A DNA stretch of 64,000 nucleotides from Myceligenerans indicum (GCF_016742955.1 NZ_JABBYC010000005.1:62001-126000), one strand, 5' to 3'; shown: positions 1 to 7,864, counted from the stretch's first letter. Numbers and translations: made by a program. The notes: generated by a model from the sequence alone, not told the origin.

Positions 1-204
1 GTCGGCCGCAAGGTCGAGCGGGTGGACGACGGCAAGGTGGTCATCGACCGGTCCTACACCACCACGTACGGGGCCGACAACGCGCTGGCCTGCGTGACGC
101 CCGAGCCGCCGACGCCGCCGGAGGATCCGGGCGACCAGAGCTCTCCGACCCCGCCGGATCCGGGCGGCGACACGGCTCCGACTCCTCCGGGTCCGGACGC
201 CTGA
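1..204 (+). CDS. C-terminal end of a VanW-like secreted protein (5'-truncated by window edge)
   Basis: The reading frame is open from base 1 and ends at TGA 202-204. The visible 67 residues read VGRKVERVDDGKVV followed by a short stretch ending YTTTYGADNALACV, then a low-complexity tail of Pro, Asp, Gly and Thr. The pattern 'basic - DGKVV - aromatic/Thr - Tyr - Cys' resembles the end of actinobacterial VanW-domain wall proteins, which often finish in proline-rich tails. The domain itself lies outside the window, so the family call is an inference from this short end. A strong hairpin follows immediately, so the gene probably ends its own transcription unit. Confidence 0.45.
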   Translation, partial: VGRKVERVDDGKVVIDRSYTTTYGADNALACVTPEPPTPPEDPGDQSSPTPPDPGGDTAPTPPGPDA

Positions 205-207
205 CGC

Positions 208-245
208 GGTGTCCGGGAGCGGTCCGTACGACGCTCCCGGACACC
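208..245 (+). terminator. 14-bp hairpin, terminator of the upstream gene
   Basis: GGTGTCCGGGAGCG (208-221) pairs perfectly with CGCTCCCGGACACC (232-245) around a 10-nt loop. It starts 4 bp after the stop codon. There is no U-tract, as is common for high-GC terminators. The right arm runs straight into an 8-bp tandem repeat that carries the same CCGGACACC sequence, so alternative pairings with later repeat units are possible. Confidence 0.65.
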
Positions 246-296
246 CGGACACCCGGACACCCGGACACCCGGACACCCGGACACCCGGACACCCGG
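241..296 (+). repeat. Seven tandem copies of the 8-mer ACACCCGG
   Basis: Seven perfect head-to-tail copies of ACACCCGG, plus a partial ACAC, directly follow the hairpin. The array is non-coding and lies between the upstream stop and the hpa operon promoter. An 8-bp unit is prone to slippage, so copy number probably varies between strains. The first copy also supplies part of the right arm of the terminator hairpin. Confidence 0.9.
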
Positions 297-363
297 ACAC
301 GCGGGCCCGGGCCGCCCTCTCGTCGATCCCCTGGGTGATTTCCCGTCGTCGTCGCGATGATAT

Positions 364-380
364 ACGATATGAAATATCGT
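364..380 (+). promoter_or_regulatory. Palindromic operator of the hpa operon
   Basis: ACGATAT-GAA-ATATCGT is a perfect palindrome with 7-bp arms and a 3-nt centre, in an AT-rich patch that stands out from its surroundings. It overlaps a candidate -10 box TACGAT (363-368) and lies 19 bp before the ATG at 399. A GntR-family repressor is encoded as the second gene of the operon, so autoregulation through this site is the simplest reading. The assignment to that regulator is inference. Confidence 0.7.
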
Positions 381-398
381 TGGAGAGCGAGGGGGCTC

Positions 399-1898
399 AT
401 GACCACCGACCCACGTCAGGCGGACGCCGTCGATCCGCGCTTCGCCGTCCTGCCCGGCCGTCCGGGCAAGATCATCGCGGTGCATCTCAGCTACGCGTCG
501 CGCGCGGAACAACGCGGCCGCCGGCCGGCACACCCGTCGTACTTCCTCAAGCCGTCGAGCTCGCTCGCCGCGTCGGGCAGCAGCGTCGAGCGTCCGGCGG
601 GAACCGAACTGCTCGCCTTCGAGGGCGAGATCGCGCTGGTCATCGGGACCACGGCCCGGAACGTGGCGTGTGAGGACGCGTGGGCGCACGTCGGCTGGGT
701 GAGCGCGGCCAACGACTTCGGCCTCTACGACCTGCGCGCGGGCGACCGCGGCTCGAACCTCCGCGCGAAGGGGCGCGACGGCTACACCCCGCTGGGCCCG
801 TCGCTCGTCGAGGCGAGTTCTCTCGACCCCGCCGCCCTTCGCGTGCGCACCTGGGTGAACGGAGAGCTGGTCCAGGACGACACCACGGCCGGGCTCATCT
901 TCCCGCTCTCCCAGATCGTCGCGGACCTGGCGCAGCACCTCACGCTGGAGGCAGGCGACGTCATCCTTGCCGGGACACCCGCGGGCTCCTCCGTCGTCGT
1001 CCCTGGAGACGTCGTCGAGGTGGAGGTCGACGCTCCGGACGTGGCAGGCCTGCCGACGTCGGGCCGGCTGGTCACGACCGTCACGCAGGGGGACAGGGGC
1101 TTCGACGAGGCACTGGGCTCCCTTCCGGCGGCGGACGACGTGCAGCGGGCAGAGGCCTGGGGCTCGCGTGAGGCCGCGGGTCTCGCGCCGGCCGGCCGCG
1201 AGGACCTGTCCCCGGCGCTGCGGGCCAAGCTCGAGGAGGCGCCCGTCGCGGGCCTGTCGCAGCAGCTGCGCAAACGGGGGATCGACAACGTCACGATCGA
1301 CGGTGTCCGGGCGATGCACACCGAGGCGAAGGTCGTGGGGCGGGCCCGTACGCTGCGCTTCGTGCCGAACCGGGAGGATCTGTTCGCGAGCCACGGCGGC
1401 GGCTACAACGCCCAGAAGCGCGCGTTCGACGACGTCGGGGAGGGCGAGGTCCTCGTGATCGAGGCGCGGGGCGAGACCGGGTCCGGGACGCTCGGCGACA
1501 TCCTCGCGATCCGTGCCCACGCACGCGGCGCGGCCGGCATCGTGACCGACGGCGGTGTCCGCGACCACGCCGCCGTCGCCGCGGTCGGCATCCCGGTCTA
1601 CTCCGCCGGCCCTCACCCCGCCGTTCTCGGCCGCAAGCACGTGCCGTGGGACGCCGACCTCACCGTCGCGTGCGGCGGCACCACCGTTCAGCCCGGCGAC
1701 ATCATCGTCGGGGACGGCGACGGCGTGGTCGTGATCCCGCCGGGCCTCGCCGACGAGATCGCCGATGCCGCACTGGCACAGGAGGCCGAGGACGCCTGGA
1801 TCGCCGAACAGGTCGAGGCGGGGCATCCGGTCGACGGTCTCTTCCCCATGAACGCCGAGTGGAAGGCGAGGTACCTCGCGTGGCGTACGAAGAGCTGA
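399..1898 (+). CDS. hpaG: Fumarylacetoacetase-fold isomerase fused to RraA-fold domain (homoprotocatechuate pathway)
   Basis: A 499-residue two-domain protein. The first half (about residues 20-250) is a FAH-family domain: GEIALVIG, GWVSAANDFGLYD and LAGTPAGS are the usual metal- and substrate-binding segments of 2-hydroxyhepta-2,4-diene-1,7-dioate isomerases. The second half (about 275-490) is an RraA/HMG-aldolase-like fold, with the GDILAIRAHARGAAGIVTDG and VRDHAA signatures known from decarboxylases of the type. In enterobacterial HpcE/HpaG two FAH domains do the decarboxylase and isomerase steps; here an unrelated fold seems to replace one half. ATG 399 is chosen because a GAGCGAGGGGG ribosome site precedes it and the palindromic operator lies upstream; ATG 357 would place the operator inside the gene. 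It is the first gene of the operon. Confidence 0.85.
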   Translation: MTTDPRQADAVDPRFAVLPGRPGKIIAVHLSYASRAEQRGRRPAHPSYFLKPSSSLAASGSSVERPAGTELLAFEGEIALVIGTTARNVACEDAWAHVGWVSAANDFGLYDLRAGDRGSNLRAKGRDGYTPLGPSLVEASSLDPAALRVRTWVNGELVQDDTTAGLIFPLSQIVADLAQHLTLEAGDVILAGTPAGSSVVVPGDVVEVEVDAPDVAGLPTSGRLVTTVTQGDRGFDEALGSLPAADDVQRAEAWGSREAAGLAPAGREDLSPALRAKLEEAPVAGLSQQLRKRGIDNVTIDGVRAMHTEAKVVGRARTLRFVPNREDLFASHGGGYNAQKRAFDDVGEGEVLVIEARGETGSGTLGDILAIRAHARGAAGIVTDGGVRDHAAVAAVGIPVYSAGPHPAVLGRKHVPWDADLTVACGGTTVQPGDIIVGDGDGVVVIPPGLADEIADAALAQEAEDAWIAEQVEAGHPVDGLFPMNAEWKARYLAWRTKS

Positions 1899-2581
1899 CC
1901 TCGGCGCCGCCGGACATGAGCAAGTCGCAGCGCGCGTACCACTGGATCAAGGAGCGGATCGCCGGCCAGGACTTCACCCCCGGCTACCGGCTCGTCCTGC
2001 GCAGCATCGCCAAGGAGCTCGACATGAGTGTCGTGCCCGTCCGTGAGGCGATCCGCCAGCTCGAGGCCGAGGGGCTGGTGACCTTCGAGCGCAACGTCGG
2101 CGCCCAGGTGTCGATGGTCGACGACACCCGGTACCGCGCCAGCATGCAGGCTCTGTCGATCCTCGAGAGCGCGGCGACGGCCCTCGCGGCCCGCCGGCTC
2201 ACCGCCGCGGACCTCCGGCACGCCCGCGAGGTCAACGCGCGCATGATCGAGTCGCTGTCCGACTTCGACCCGAGCGCGTTCACGCGGCTCAACCAGGAGT
2301 TCCACGCCGCGCTCTACCAGAAGTGCACCAACGCCCGCGTGCTGGAACTGGTCGAGTCGGAGTGGGCTCGGCTCGCGCACCTGCGCGAGTCCACCTTCAG
2401 CTTCGTCCCGGGCCGGGCGCGGCAGTCCGTGCAGGAGCACGAGCACATCGTCCGGCTCATAGAGAGCGGCGCGCCGCTCGGCGAGATCGAGGAGGCCGCC
2501 CGCCGGCACCGGTCGGCGACCCTCGACGCCTACCTGATCCACGAGCACCCCGACGAGACGCCCGGCCTTTCCGCACTCTGA
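1880..2581 (+). CDS. GntR-family transcriptional regulator, FCD/VanR type
   Basis: A 233-residue regulator. Residues about 15-85 form the GntR winged helix (AYHWIKERIAGQDFTPG ... VREAIRQLEAEGLV), and the remainder is an all-helical FCD ligand-binding domain, with a His in LNQEFHAALYQ and HEHIV consistent with the metal site of that domain. GTG 1880 is preferred because GGAAGGCGAGG lies 8 nt upstream and it overlaps the preceding stop, giving translational coupling; ATG 1916 is an alternative with no ribosome site. Its place inside a catabolic operon and the palindrome in front of the operon suggest a pathway-specific repressor responding to a homoprotocatechuate-type effector. The effector is inferred. 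Confidence 0.88.
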   Translation: MAYEELTSAPPDMSKSQRAYHWIKERIAGQDFTPGYRLVLRSIAKELDMSVVPVREAIRQLEAEGLVTFERNVGAQVSMVDDTRYRASMQALSILESAATALAARRLTAADLRHAREVNARMIESLSDFDPSAFTRLNQEFHAALYQKCTNARVLELVESEWARLAHLRESTFSFVPGRARQSVQEHEHIVRLIESGAPLGEIEEAARRHRSATLDAYLIHEHPDETPGLSAL

Positions 2582-2601
2582 ACCGCACCGAGGAGAACCT
2601 G

Positions 2602-4134
2602 ATGACCGACGCAGCCGAGCTCGCGACGCAGAGGCACGTCCCCGCCGACCTTCCCGAGCGCATCCAGCACTACATCGGCGGCGTGTTCACCGACTCCGTC
2701 GACGGCGCCACGTTCGACGTGCTGGACCCTGTCTCCAACGAGACCTACCTGCGGGCGGCCGCGGGCCGCCGGGCCGACGTCGATGCCGCCGTCGCTGCCG
2801 CACGCCGGGCCTTCGCCGACGGCCCGTGGCCCAGGATGCTTCCGCGTGAACGTTCGCGCGTGCTGCACCGGATCGCCGACATCGTCGAGTCGCGTGACGC
2901 ACGGCTCGCCGAGCTGGAGTCGTTCGACTCCGGCCTGCCGATCACGCAGGCCCTCGGCCAGGCGCGCCGCGCGGCCGAGAACTTCCGGTTCTTCGCGGAC
3001 CTGATCGTCGCCCAGTCCGACGACACCTACAAGGTGCCCGGGCGGCAGCTCAACTACGTCAACCGCAAGCCGATCGGCGTCGCCGGCCTGATCACTCCGT
3101 GGAACACGCCGTTCATGCTGGAGTCGTGGAAGCTCGCGCCCGCGATCGCCACCGGCAACACCGTCGTCCTCAAGCCGGCCGAGTTCACCCCGCTCTCGGC
3201 GTCCCTGTGGGCCGGGATCTTCGAGGAGGCGGGGCTGCCGCGCGGCGTGTTCAATCTCGTCAACGGCCTCGGTGAGGAAGCGGGCGACGCGCTGGTCAGG
3301 CACCCGGACGTCCCCCTGATCTCGTTCACCGGCGAGAGCCGGACCGGGCAGATCATCTTCGCGAACGCGGCCCCGTACCTCAAGGGCCTGTCGATGGAGC
3401 TCGGGGGCAAGTCCCCGGCCGTCGTCTTCGCCGACGCCGACCTGGACGCAGCGATCGACGCGACGATCTTCGGCGTCTTCTCCCTCAACGGCGAGCGCTG
3501 CACCGCCGGTTCACGCATCCTCGTCGAGCGCGCCGTCTACGACGAGTTCGTCGAGCGCTACGCCGCGCAGGCGAAGCGGGTCCGCGTCGGCCACCCGCAC
3601 GACCCCGCCACCGAGGTGGGCGCGCTGGTGCACCCCGAGCACTTCGAGAAGGTGATGAGCTACATCGAGCTGGGCCGCACCGAGGGGCGGCTCGTCGCCG
3701 GAGGCGGCCGCCCCGAGGGCCTTGCGGAAGGCAACTTCGTGGCCCCCACGGTGTTCGCCGACGTGAAGCCCGAGGCCCGGATCTTCCAGGAGGAGATCTT
3801 CGGCCCCGTCGTCGCGATCACGCCGTTCGACACCGAGGCCGAGGCGCTCGAGCTCGCCAACGGCGTCAGGTACGGCCTGGCCGCCTACGTCTGGACGAAC
3901 GACCTCAAGCGGGCGCACAACTTCTCGCAGGCCGTGGAGGCCGGGATGGTCTGGCTCAACTCCAACAACGTGCGGGACCTGCGTACCCCGTTCGGCGGCG
4001 TCAAGGCGTCCGGCCTGGGTCACGAGGGCGGCTACCGCTCGATCGACTTCTACACCGACCAGCAGGCCGTACACATCACGCTCGGCGCGGTCCACAGTCC
4101 CACCTTCGGCAGGGCGGACGGCCCCGGCCACTGA
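2602..4134 (+). CDS. hpaE: 5-carboxymethyl-2-hydroxymuconate semialdehyde dehydrogenase
   Basis: A 510-residue NAD(P)-dependent aldehyde dehydrogenase. The proton-relay Asn is in TPWNTPF, the general-base Glu in MELGGKSP and the nucleophilic Cys in NGERCTAGSR; the last motif is typical of HpaE/HpcC rather than of generic dehydrogenases. It oxidises the ring-cleavage semialdehyde to 5-carboxymethyl-2-hydroxymuconate. It starts at ATG 2602, 20 bp after the regulator stop, with a GAGGAGAAC ribosome site. The dioxygenase gene follows directly, which supports the substrate assignment. All catalytic residues are present and the length is normal. Confidence 0.92.
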   Translation: MTDAAELATQRHVPADLPERIQHYIGGVFTDSVDGATFDVLDPVSNETYLRAAAGRRADVDAAVAAARRAFADGPWPRMLPRERSRVLHRIADIVESRDARLAELESFDSGLPITQALGQARRAAENFRFFADLIVAQSDDTYKVPGRQLNYVNRKPIGVAGLITPWNTPFMLESWKLAPAIATGNTVVLKPAEFTPLSASLWAGIFEEAGLPRGVFNLVNGLGEEAGDALVRHPDVPLISFTGESRTGQIIFANAAPYLKGLSMELGGKSPAVVFADADLDAAIDATIFGVFSLNGERCTAGSRILVERAVYDEFVERYAAQAKRVRVGHPHDPATEVGALVHPEHFEKVMSYIELGRTEGRLVAGGGRPEGLAEGNFVAPTVFADVKPEARIFQEEIFGPVVAITPFDTEAEALELANGVRYGLAAYVWTNDLKRAHNFSQAVEAGMVWLNSNNVRDLRTPFGGVKASGLGHEGGYRSIDFYTDQQAVHITLGAVHSPTFGRADGPGH

Positions 4135-4176
4135 CGGCCGGCAGCCCATCGACTCCCATACATGCGAGGACGCATC

Positions 4177-5337
4177 ATGAGCATCGACAAGACCCGCACC
4201 TCCTCCGGCTTCCTGGTCTCGCAGGAAGCCCCGATCCACAGCGACAACCCCGTCCCGACACCGCAGGCGCCCGCGCCCGACATCGTGCGCTGCGCGTACA
4301 TGGAGCTCGTGGTCACCGATCTGGCGGCGTCCCGGCAGTTCTACGTGGACGTGCTGGGGCTGGTGGTGACCGAGGAGGACGAGAACACCGTCTGTCTGCG
4401 GTCCATGGAGGAGTTCATCCACCACAACCTGGTGCTGCGCCAGGGGCCCGTGGCCGCGGTCGCGGCGTTCAGCTACCGGGTCCGCACACCGGAGGATCTC
4501 GACAAGGCGGTCGCGTTCTACACGGAGCTCGGCTGCCGCGTGGAGCGCCGGGCCGAGGGCTGGACCCGGGGCGTGGGGGACTCGGTGCGTGTCACAGACC
4601 CGCTGGGCTTCCCGCAGGAGTTCTTCCACGACGTCGAGCACGTCGAGCGGCTCGCGTGGCGCTACGACCTGTACGGCCCGGGAACGCTCGTGCGTCTCGA
4701 CCACTTCAACCAGGTCACCCCGGACGTGCCGCGCGCCGTGAACTTCATGCAGTCGCTCGGCTTCCGTGTCACGGAGGACATCCAGGACGACGAGGGCACC
4801 GTCTACGCCGCCTGGATGCGTCGCAAGCCGACCGTGCACGACACGGCGATGACCGGCGGCGACGGACCTCGTATGCACCACGTCGCGTTCGCCACGCACG
4901 AGAAGCACAACATCCTGGCGATCTGCGACAAGCTCGGTGCGCTGCGCCGCTCGGACTGCATCGAGCGCGGCCCGGGCCGCCACGGTGTGTCGAACGCGTT
5001 CTACCTGTACCTGCGCGACCCGGACGGCCACCGGGTGGAGATCTACACGCAGGACTACTACACGGGCGACCCCGACAACCCGGTGGTCACCTGGGACGTG
5101 CACGACAACCAGCGCCGTGACTGGTGGGGCAACCCCGTGGTGCCGAGCTGGTACACGGAGGCGTCGACCGTGCTCGACCTGGACGGGAACCCGCAGCCGG
5201 TGGTCGCCCGCACCGACGACTCCGAGATGGCGGTCACGATCGGCGCCGACGGGTTCTCCTACACCCGGCAGGACGAGGCCGCGGACTCGTTGCCGGAGTA
5301 CAAGCAGGGTGAGTACAAGCTCGGCCATCAGCTCTGA
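4177..5337 (+). CDS. hpaD: 3,4-dihydroxyphenylacetate 2,3-dioxygenase (extradiol, VOC type)
   Basis: A 386-residue extradiol ring-cleavage enzyme of the vicinal-oxygen-chelate superfamily, like the Brevibacterium and Arthrobacter homoprotocatechuate dioxygenases (Fe or Mn). Two VOC modules are visible: an N-terminal one starting at CAYMELVVTDL and a catalytic one starting at LVRLDHFNQVT. The metal ligands are the His in LDHFNQV, the His in GPRMHHVAF and the Glu in HRVEIYTQDY. ATG 4177 is chosen because GAGGACGC sits 5-10 nt upstream; ATG 4162 has no such signal. The product of this step is the substrate of the upstream dehydrogenase. Confidence 0.93.
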   Translation: MSIDKTRTSSGFLVSQEAPIHSDNPVPTPQAPAPDIVRCAYMELVVTDLAASRQFYVDVLGLVVTEEDENTVCLRSMEEFIHHNLVLRQGPVAAVAAFSYRVRTPEDLDKAVAFYTELGCRVERRAEGWTRGVGDSVRVTDPLGFPQEFFHDVEHVERLAWRYDLYGPGTLVRLDHFNQVTPDVPRAVNFMQSLGFRVTEDIQDDEGTVYAAWMRRKPTVHDTAMTGGDGPRMHHVAFATHEKHNILAICDKLGALRRSDCIERGPGRHGVSNAFYLYLRDPDGHRVEIYTQDYYTGDPDNPVVTWDVHDNQRRDWWGNPVVPSWYTEASTVLDLDGNPQPVVARTDDSEMAVTIGADGFSYTRQDEAADSLPEYKQGEYKLGHQL

Positions 5338-5373
5338 GCCCGTAGGCCACGAGGAGGATCGAGAGGAACCAGG

Positions 5374-6159
5374 ATGCTCAGCAAGGACGTCGTCGCCGCC
5401 ATCGCCGGGGAACTGGCCGAGGCCGACCGCACGCACGCCGTGATCCCACGGATCACCGCTCGTCACCCCGAGGCGACGATCGAGGACTCCTATGCGATCC
5501 AAGGTGTCTGGCGCGACCGGATGCTCGCGGCCGGACGCCGCCTCGTCGGCCGCAAGATCGGTCTCACCTCCAGGGCGATGCAGCAGGCCACGGGTATCAG
5601 TGAGCCCGACTACGGCGTGATGTTCGACGACACGGTGTACTCCAGCGGCGCCGAGATCCCGGTCGACCTGTTCTCGAACGTGCGCGTCGAGGTCGAGCTC
5701 GCCTTCGTGCTGGCCGCGCCCCTGGAGGGGCCCGGCGCCACGCTCAAGGACGTCCTCGCCGCCACCGACCACGTGGTGCCGGCACTCGAGGTGCTCAACT
5801 CGCACATCGAGCTCGAGGGCCGCACGATCGTCGACACGATCAGCGACAACGCCGCCTACGGCGCCATGGTGCTCGGCGAGACGCGCAGGCGCCCCGACGA
5901 GGTCGACCTGCGCTGGGTACCCGGGCTCCTGTACCGCAACGGGGAGATCGAGGAGACCGGCGTCGCAGCGGGCGTGCTCGGTCATCCAGCGCGTGGCGTG
6001 GCCTGGCTCGCCGACAAGTTCCACCACCATGGTGCCCGCCTGGAGGCGGGCGAGATCATTCTGGCAGGCTCGTTCACGCGGCCCCTGTGGGTCTCGCGTG
6101 GCGACGAGGTGCTGGCCGACTACGGACCGATGGGAACCGTCACATGTCGTTTCGTCTGA
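5374..6159 (+). CDS. hpaH: 2-oxo-hept-4-ene-1,7-dioate hydratase
   Basis: A 261-residue member of the FAH-fold hydratase family (HpaH/MhpD/XylJ). The segments GRKIGLTSRAMQQ, EPDYGVMF, VEVELAFVL and SHIELEGRTIVDTISDNA are the family's metal- and substrate-binding core. It hydrates the dienoate product of the isomerase to give the aldolase substrate. The start is well marked by AGGAGGATCGAGAGGAACC ahead of the ATG. Its last 16 bp overlap the start of the aldolase gene, consistent with coupled translation. Confidence 0.92.
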   Translation: MLSKDVVAAIAGELAEADRTHAVIPRITARHPEATIEDSYAIQGVWRDRMLAAGRRLVGRKIGLTSRAMQQATGISEPDYGVMFDDTVYSSGAEIPVDLFSNVRVEVELAFVLAAPLEGPGATLKDVLAATDHVVPALEVLNSHIELEGRTIVDTISDNAAYGAMVLGETRRRPDEVDLRWVPGLLYRNGEIEETGVAAGVLGHPARGVAWLADKFHHHGARLEAGEIILAGSFTRPLWVSRGDEVLADYGPMGTVTCRFV

Positions 6160-6947
6160 CCCCGACCTTCCGCGACAGGCTCACCGGTTCCGGCCGCCCG
6201 CTGGCCGGAGTCTGGCTGTGTTCCGGTTCCCCGCTGGTGGCCGAGATCTGTGCGGGCTCCGGCCTGGACTGGACCCTCATCGACATGGAGCATGCCCCGA
6301 ACGGGCTCGAGTCGGTGCTCGCGCAGCTACAGGCGGTGGCGGGCCACCCGATCACGCCGGTGGTGCGCGTGCCCGTGGGTGACGCGGTGATCATCAAGCA
6401 GGTTCTCGATCTCGGGGCGCAGAACGTGCTGGTACCGATGGTGAACTCCGCCGCGGACGCGGAGGCCGCGGTTGCGGCGGTGCGGTATCCGCCGCGCGGG
6501 CGCCGCGGCGTCGGGTCGGCGCTCGGCCGCTCCGCGCGGTGGAACCGCGTGGGCGGGTATCTCGCCGACGCGGATGACCACGTCTCGCTGTTCGTGCAGG
6601 TGGAGACCGCCGATGCCGTCGCGTCGGCCGCGGAGATCGCCGCGGTCGACGGCGTCGACGGCGTCTTCGTCGGCCCCAGCGATCTCGCGGCGTCGATGGG
6701 TGTGCTCGGAGAGCAGACCCATCCTGAGGTCGTCGCCGCCGTGCATGCGACGTTCGACGCCGTCCGCGCCGCCGGGAAGCCCGTCGGTGTGAACGCCTTC
6801 GACCCCGCGGTCGCGGACGCGTACCTGGAGGCGGGTGCCTCGTTCGTGCTGGTCGGTGCCGACGTCACGTTGCTCGCCCGGGGATCCGAGGCGCTTGCCG
6901 CGCGCTTCGTGCCCGGCCAGGCGTCACGCGGGCGCGGCTCCGCCTGA
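6144..6947 (+). CDS. hpaI: 4-hydroxy-2-oxo-heptane-1,7-dioate aldolase (class II, HpcH/HpaI family)
   Basis: A 267-residue TIM-barrel aldolase that splits the last pathway intermediate to pyruvate and succinic semialdehyde. Motifs include LIDMEHAPN (catalytic region), VRVPVGD, AQNVLVPMVNS, the metal-binding Glu in VQVETADAV and the Asp in VFVGPSDLAASMG. ATG 6144 begins 16 bp before the end of hpaH. It is the last gene of the visible hpa operon. The small 5-carboxymethyl-2-hydroxymuconate isomerase (HpaF) and the 4-hydroxyphenylacetate hydroxylase are not found here, so the rest of the pathway must be encoded elsewhere. Confidence 0.93.
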   Translation: MSFRLTPTFRDRLTGSGRPLAGVWLCSGSPLVAEICAGSGLDWTLIDMEHAPNGLESVLAQLQAVAGHPITPVVRVPVGDAVIIKQVLDLGAQNVLVPMVNSAADAEAAVAAVRYPPRGRRGVGSALGRSARWNRVGGYLADADDHVSLFVQVETADAVASAAEIAAVDGVDGVFVGPSDLAASMGVLGEQTHPEVVAAVHATFDAVRAAGKPVGVNAFDPAVADAYLEAGASFVLVGADVTLLARGSEALAARFVPGQASRGRGSA

Positions 6948-6974
6948 CTTCGCCCTGGACGGCACAGGGACGGC

Positions 6975-7298
6975 TCAGTGCTGGTGGGCGATCCCGAGCT
7001 CGTGCATCCGCTCGTGCTCCTCACGGGCACGCTGTCGCGCGGCGATGCGTTCCTGCACCTCAGCGCGGCGCAGGGGTGGGACCGTGCGGGGTGGCTGCCG
7101 GCGGGCGGGCAGTTCGTCGAGCAGGCGCGTGACGATCGCGGCGATCTCCTCGGTGGCCTGTTCGACCGGCTCCCGCGTCGCGTCGCTGACCTTGGTCACT
7201 CCGGTCACCTTGCGGACGAACTGGAGTGCTGCGGCGGTGATCTCGTCGTCGGTGGCGGGCGGTTCGAGCCCGCGCAGGGTCGTGATGTTGCGGCACAT
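6975..7298 (-). CDS. DUF2277 family protein
   Basis: A 107-residue protein convergent with hpaI. It begins MCRNITTLRGLEPPATDDE and continues AALQFVRKVTGVTKVS, the recognisable N-terminus of the DUF2277 family found across Actinobacteria, with the conserved Met-Cys-Arg-Asn start. The rest is a charged, Arg-rich helical tail. No function is established for the family. The start at 7298 is fixed by the family's conserved first residues; the longer open frame upstream runs through the tandem repeats and is rejected. Confidence 0.85.
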   Translation of the reverse strand: MCRNITTLRGLEPPATDDEITAAALQFVRKVTGVTKVSDATREPVEQATEEIAAIVTRLLDELPARRQPPRTVPPLRRAEVQERIAARQRAREEHERMHELGIAHQH

Positions 7299-7370
7299 GT
7301 TCCCGACGGTACGCCGGACCACCACCGGACAACAGGAGCGGACGGGGGCACGTTGACCGAGGGTGTCACG

Positions 7371-7616
7371 CCGTCTGGGGGTGCGGGGGCTTGGCCCCTG
7401 CAGGGAATGACGAGGCGGAGTGGTTCGGTTTCGCCGAACACGCTTCGTCCATCCGTCTGGGGGTGCGGGGGCTTGGCCCCTGCAGGAAATGACGAGGCGG
7501 AGTGGTTCGGTTTCGCCGAACACACTCCGTCCATCCGTCTGGGGGTGCGGGGGCTTGGCCCCTGCAGGAAATGACGAGGCGGAGTGGTTCGGTTTCGCCG
7601 AACACACTCCGCCCAT
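7371..7616 (-). repeat. Three tandem copies of an 82-bp palindromic unit downstream of tRNA-Val(GAC)
   Basis: Copies start at 7371, 7453 and 7535 and differ by only a few bases. Each unit has one hairpin GGGGC-TTG-GCCCC, a conserved ATGACGAGGCGG linker, and a second hairpin with outer stem GGAGTG/CACTCC around inner stem TTCGG/CCGAA. Read from the tRNA, transcription enters the array 8 nt after the tRNA 3' end. The same layout with different sequence occurs at 14697-14930 and 17688-17843. Together with the gap to the DUF2277 start, the repeats fill the region 7299-7624; no gene is supported there. Confidence 0.9.
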
Positions 7617-7624
7617 CCGTCTCG

Positions 7625-7696
7625 TGCGCGATACTGGGATCGAACCAGTGACCTCTTCCGTGTCAGGGAAGCGCGCTACCGCTGCGCCAATCGCGC
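7625..7696 (-). tRNA. tRNA-Val(GAC)
   Basis: A 72-nt cloverleaf. The acceptor stem GCGCGAT pairs with ATCGCGC, the discriminator is A, the anticodon loop CTGACAC gives GAC, and the T arm contains GGTTCGATCCC. CCA is not encoded. It lies one nucleotide after tRNA-Cys. It differs from the copy at 17522 mainly by a compensatory C:G to A:T change at the second acceptor pair. Confidence 0.95.
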
Positions 7697-7697
7697 G

Positions 7698-7768
7698 AGG
7701 TGGGTACGGGATTCGAACCCGTGTATACGGCTTTGCAGGCCGCTGCCTCGCCTCTCGGCCAACCCACC
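7698..7768 (-). tRNA. tRNA-Cys(GCA)
   Basis: A 71-nt cloverleaf with acceptor GGTGGGT/ACCCACC, discriminator U and anticodon loop CTGCAAA (GCA). It is identical over its whole length to the copy at 17440-17510. CCA is not encoded. It is separated from the next tRNA by a single base. Confidence 0.95.
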
Positions 7769-7791
7769 GCGAGGGCTTTCACCCACGTCAG

Positions 7792-7864
7792 AGCGGACGA
7801 CGAGACTCGAACTCGCGACCCTCACCATGGCAAGGTGATGCTCTACCAACTGAGCTACGTCCGC
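7792..7864 (-). tRNA. tRNA-Gly(GCC)
   Basis: A 73-nt cloverleaf with acceptor GCGGACG/CGTCCGC, discriminator U and anticodon loop TTGCCAT (GCC). It is the first tRNA of the minus-strand Gly-Cys-Val cluster and identical to the copy at 17325-17397. Confidence 0.95.

Noticed and set aside
364..380. ATG 357 as the start of the hpa operon
   Set aside because: It would put the palindromic operator and -10 box inside the coding region, and it lacks a ribosome site, whereas ATG 399 has a strong one.
54..6030. Long minus-strand open frames (for example 54-1826 and 3511-6030) opposite the hpa genes
   Set aside because: They are antisense to clear enzyme genes, have no family motifs and Arg/Gly/Val-rich composition, and arise because high-GC codons leave the opposite strand open.
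7371..7616. The 82-bp repeats as part of a protein-coding gene (open frames run through them on both strands)
   Set aside because: The frames are open only because the unit has no stop in those phases; the DUF2277 start is fixed by its conserved N-terminus and lies before the repeats.
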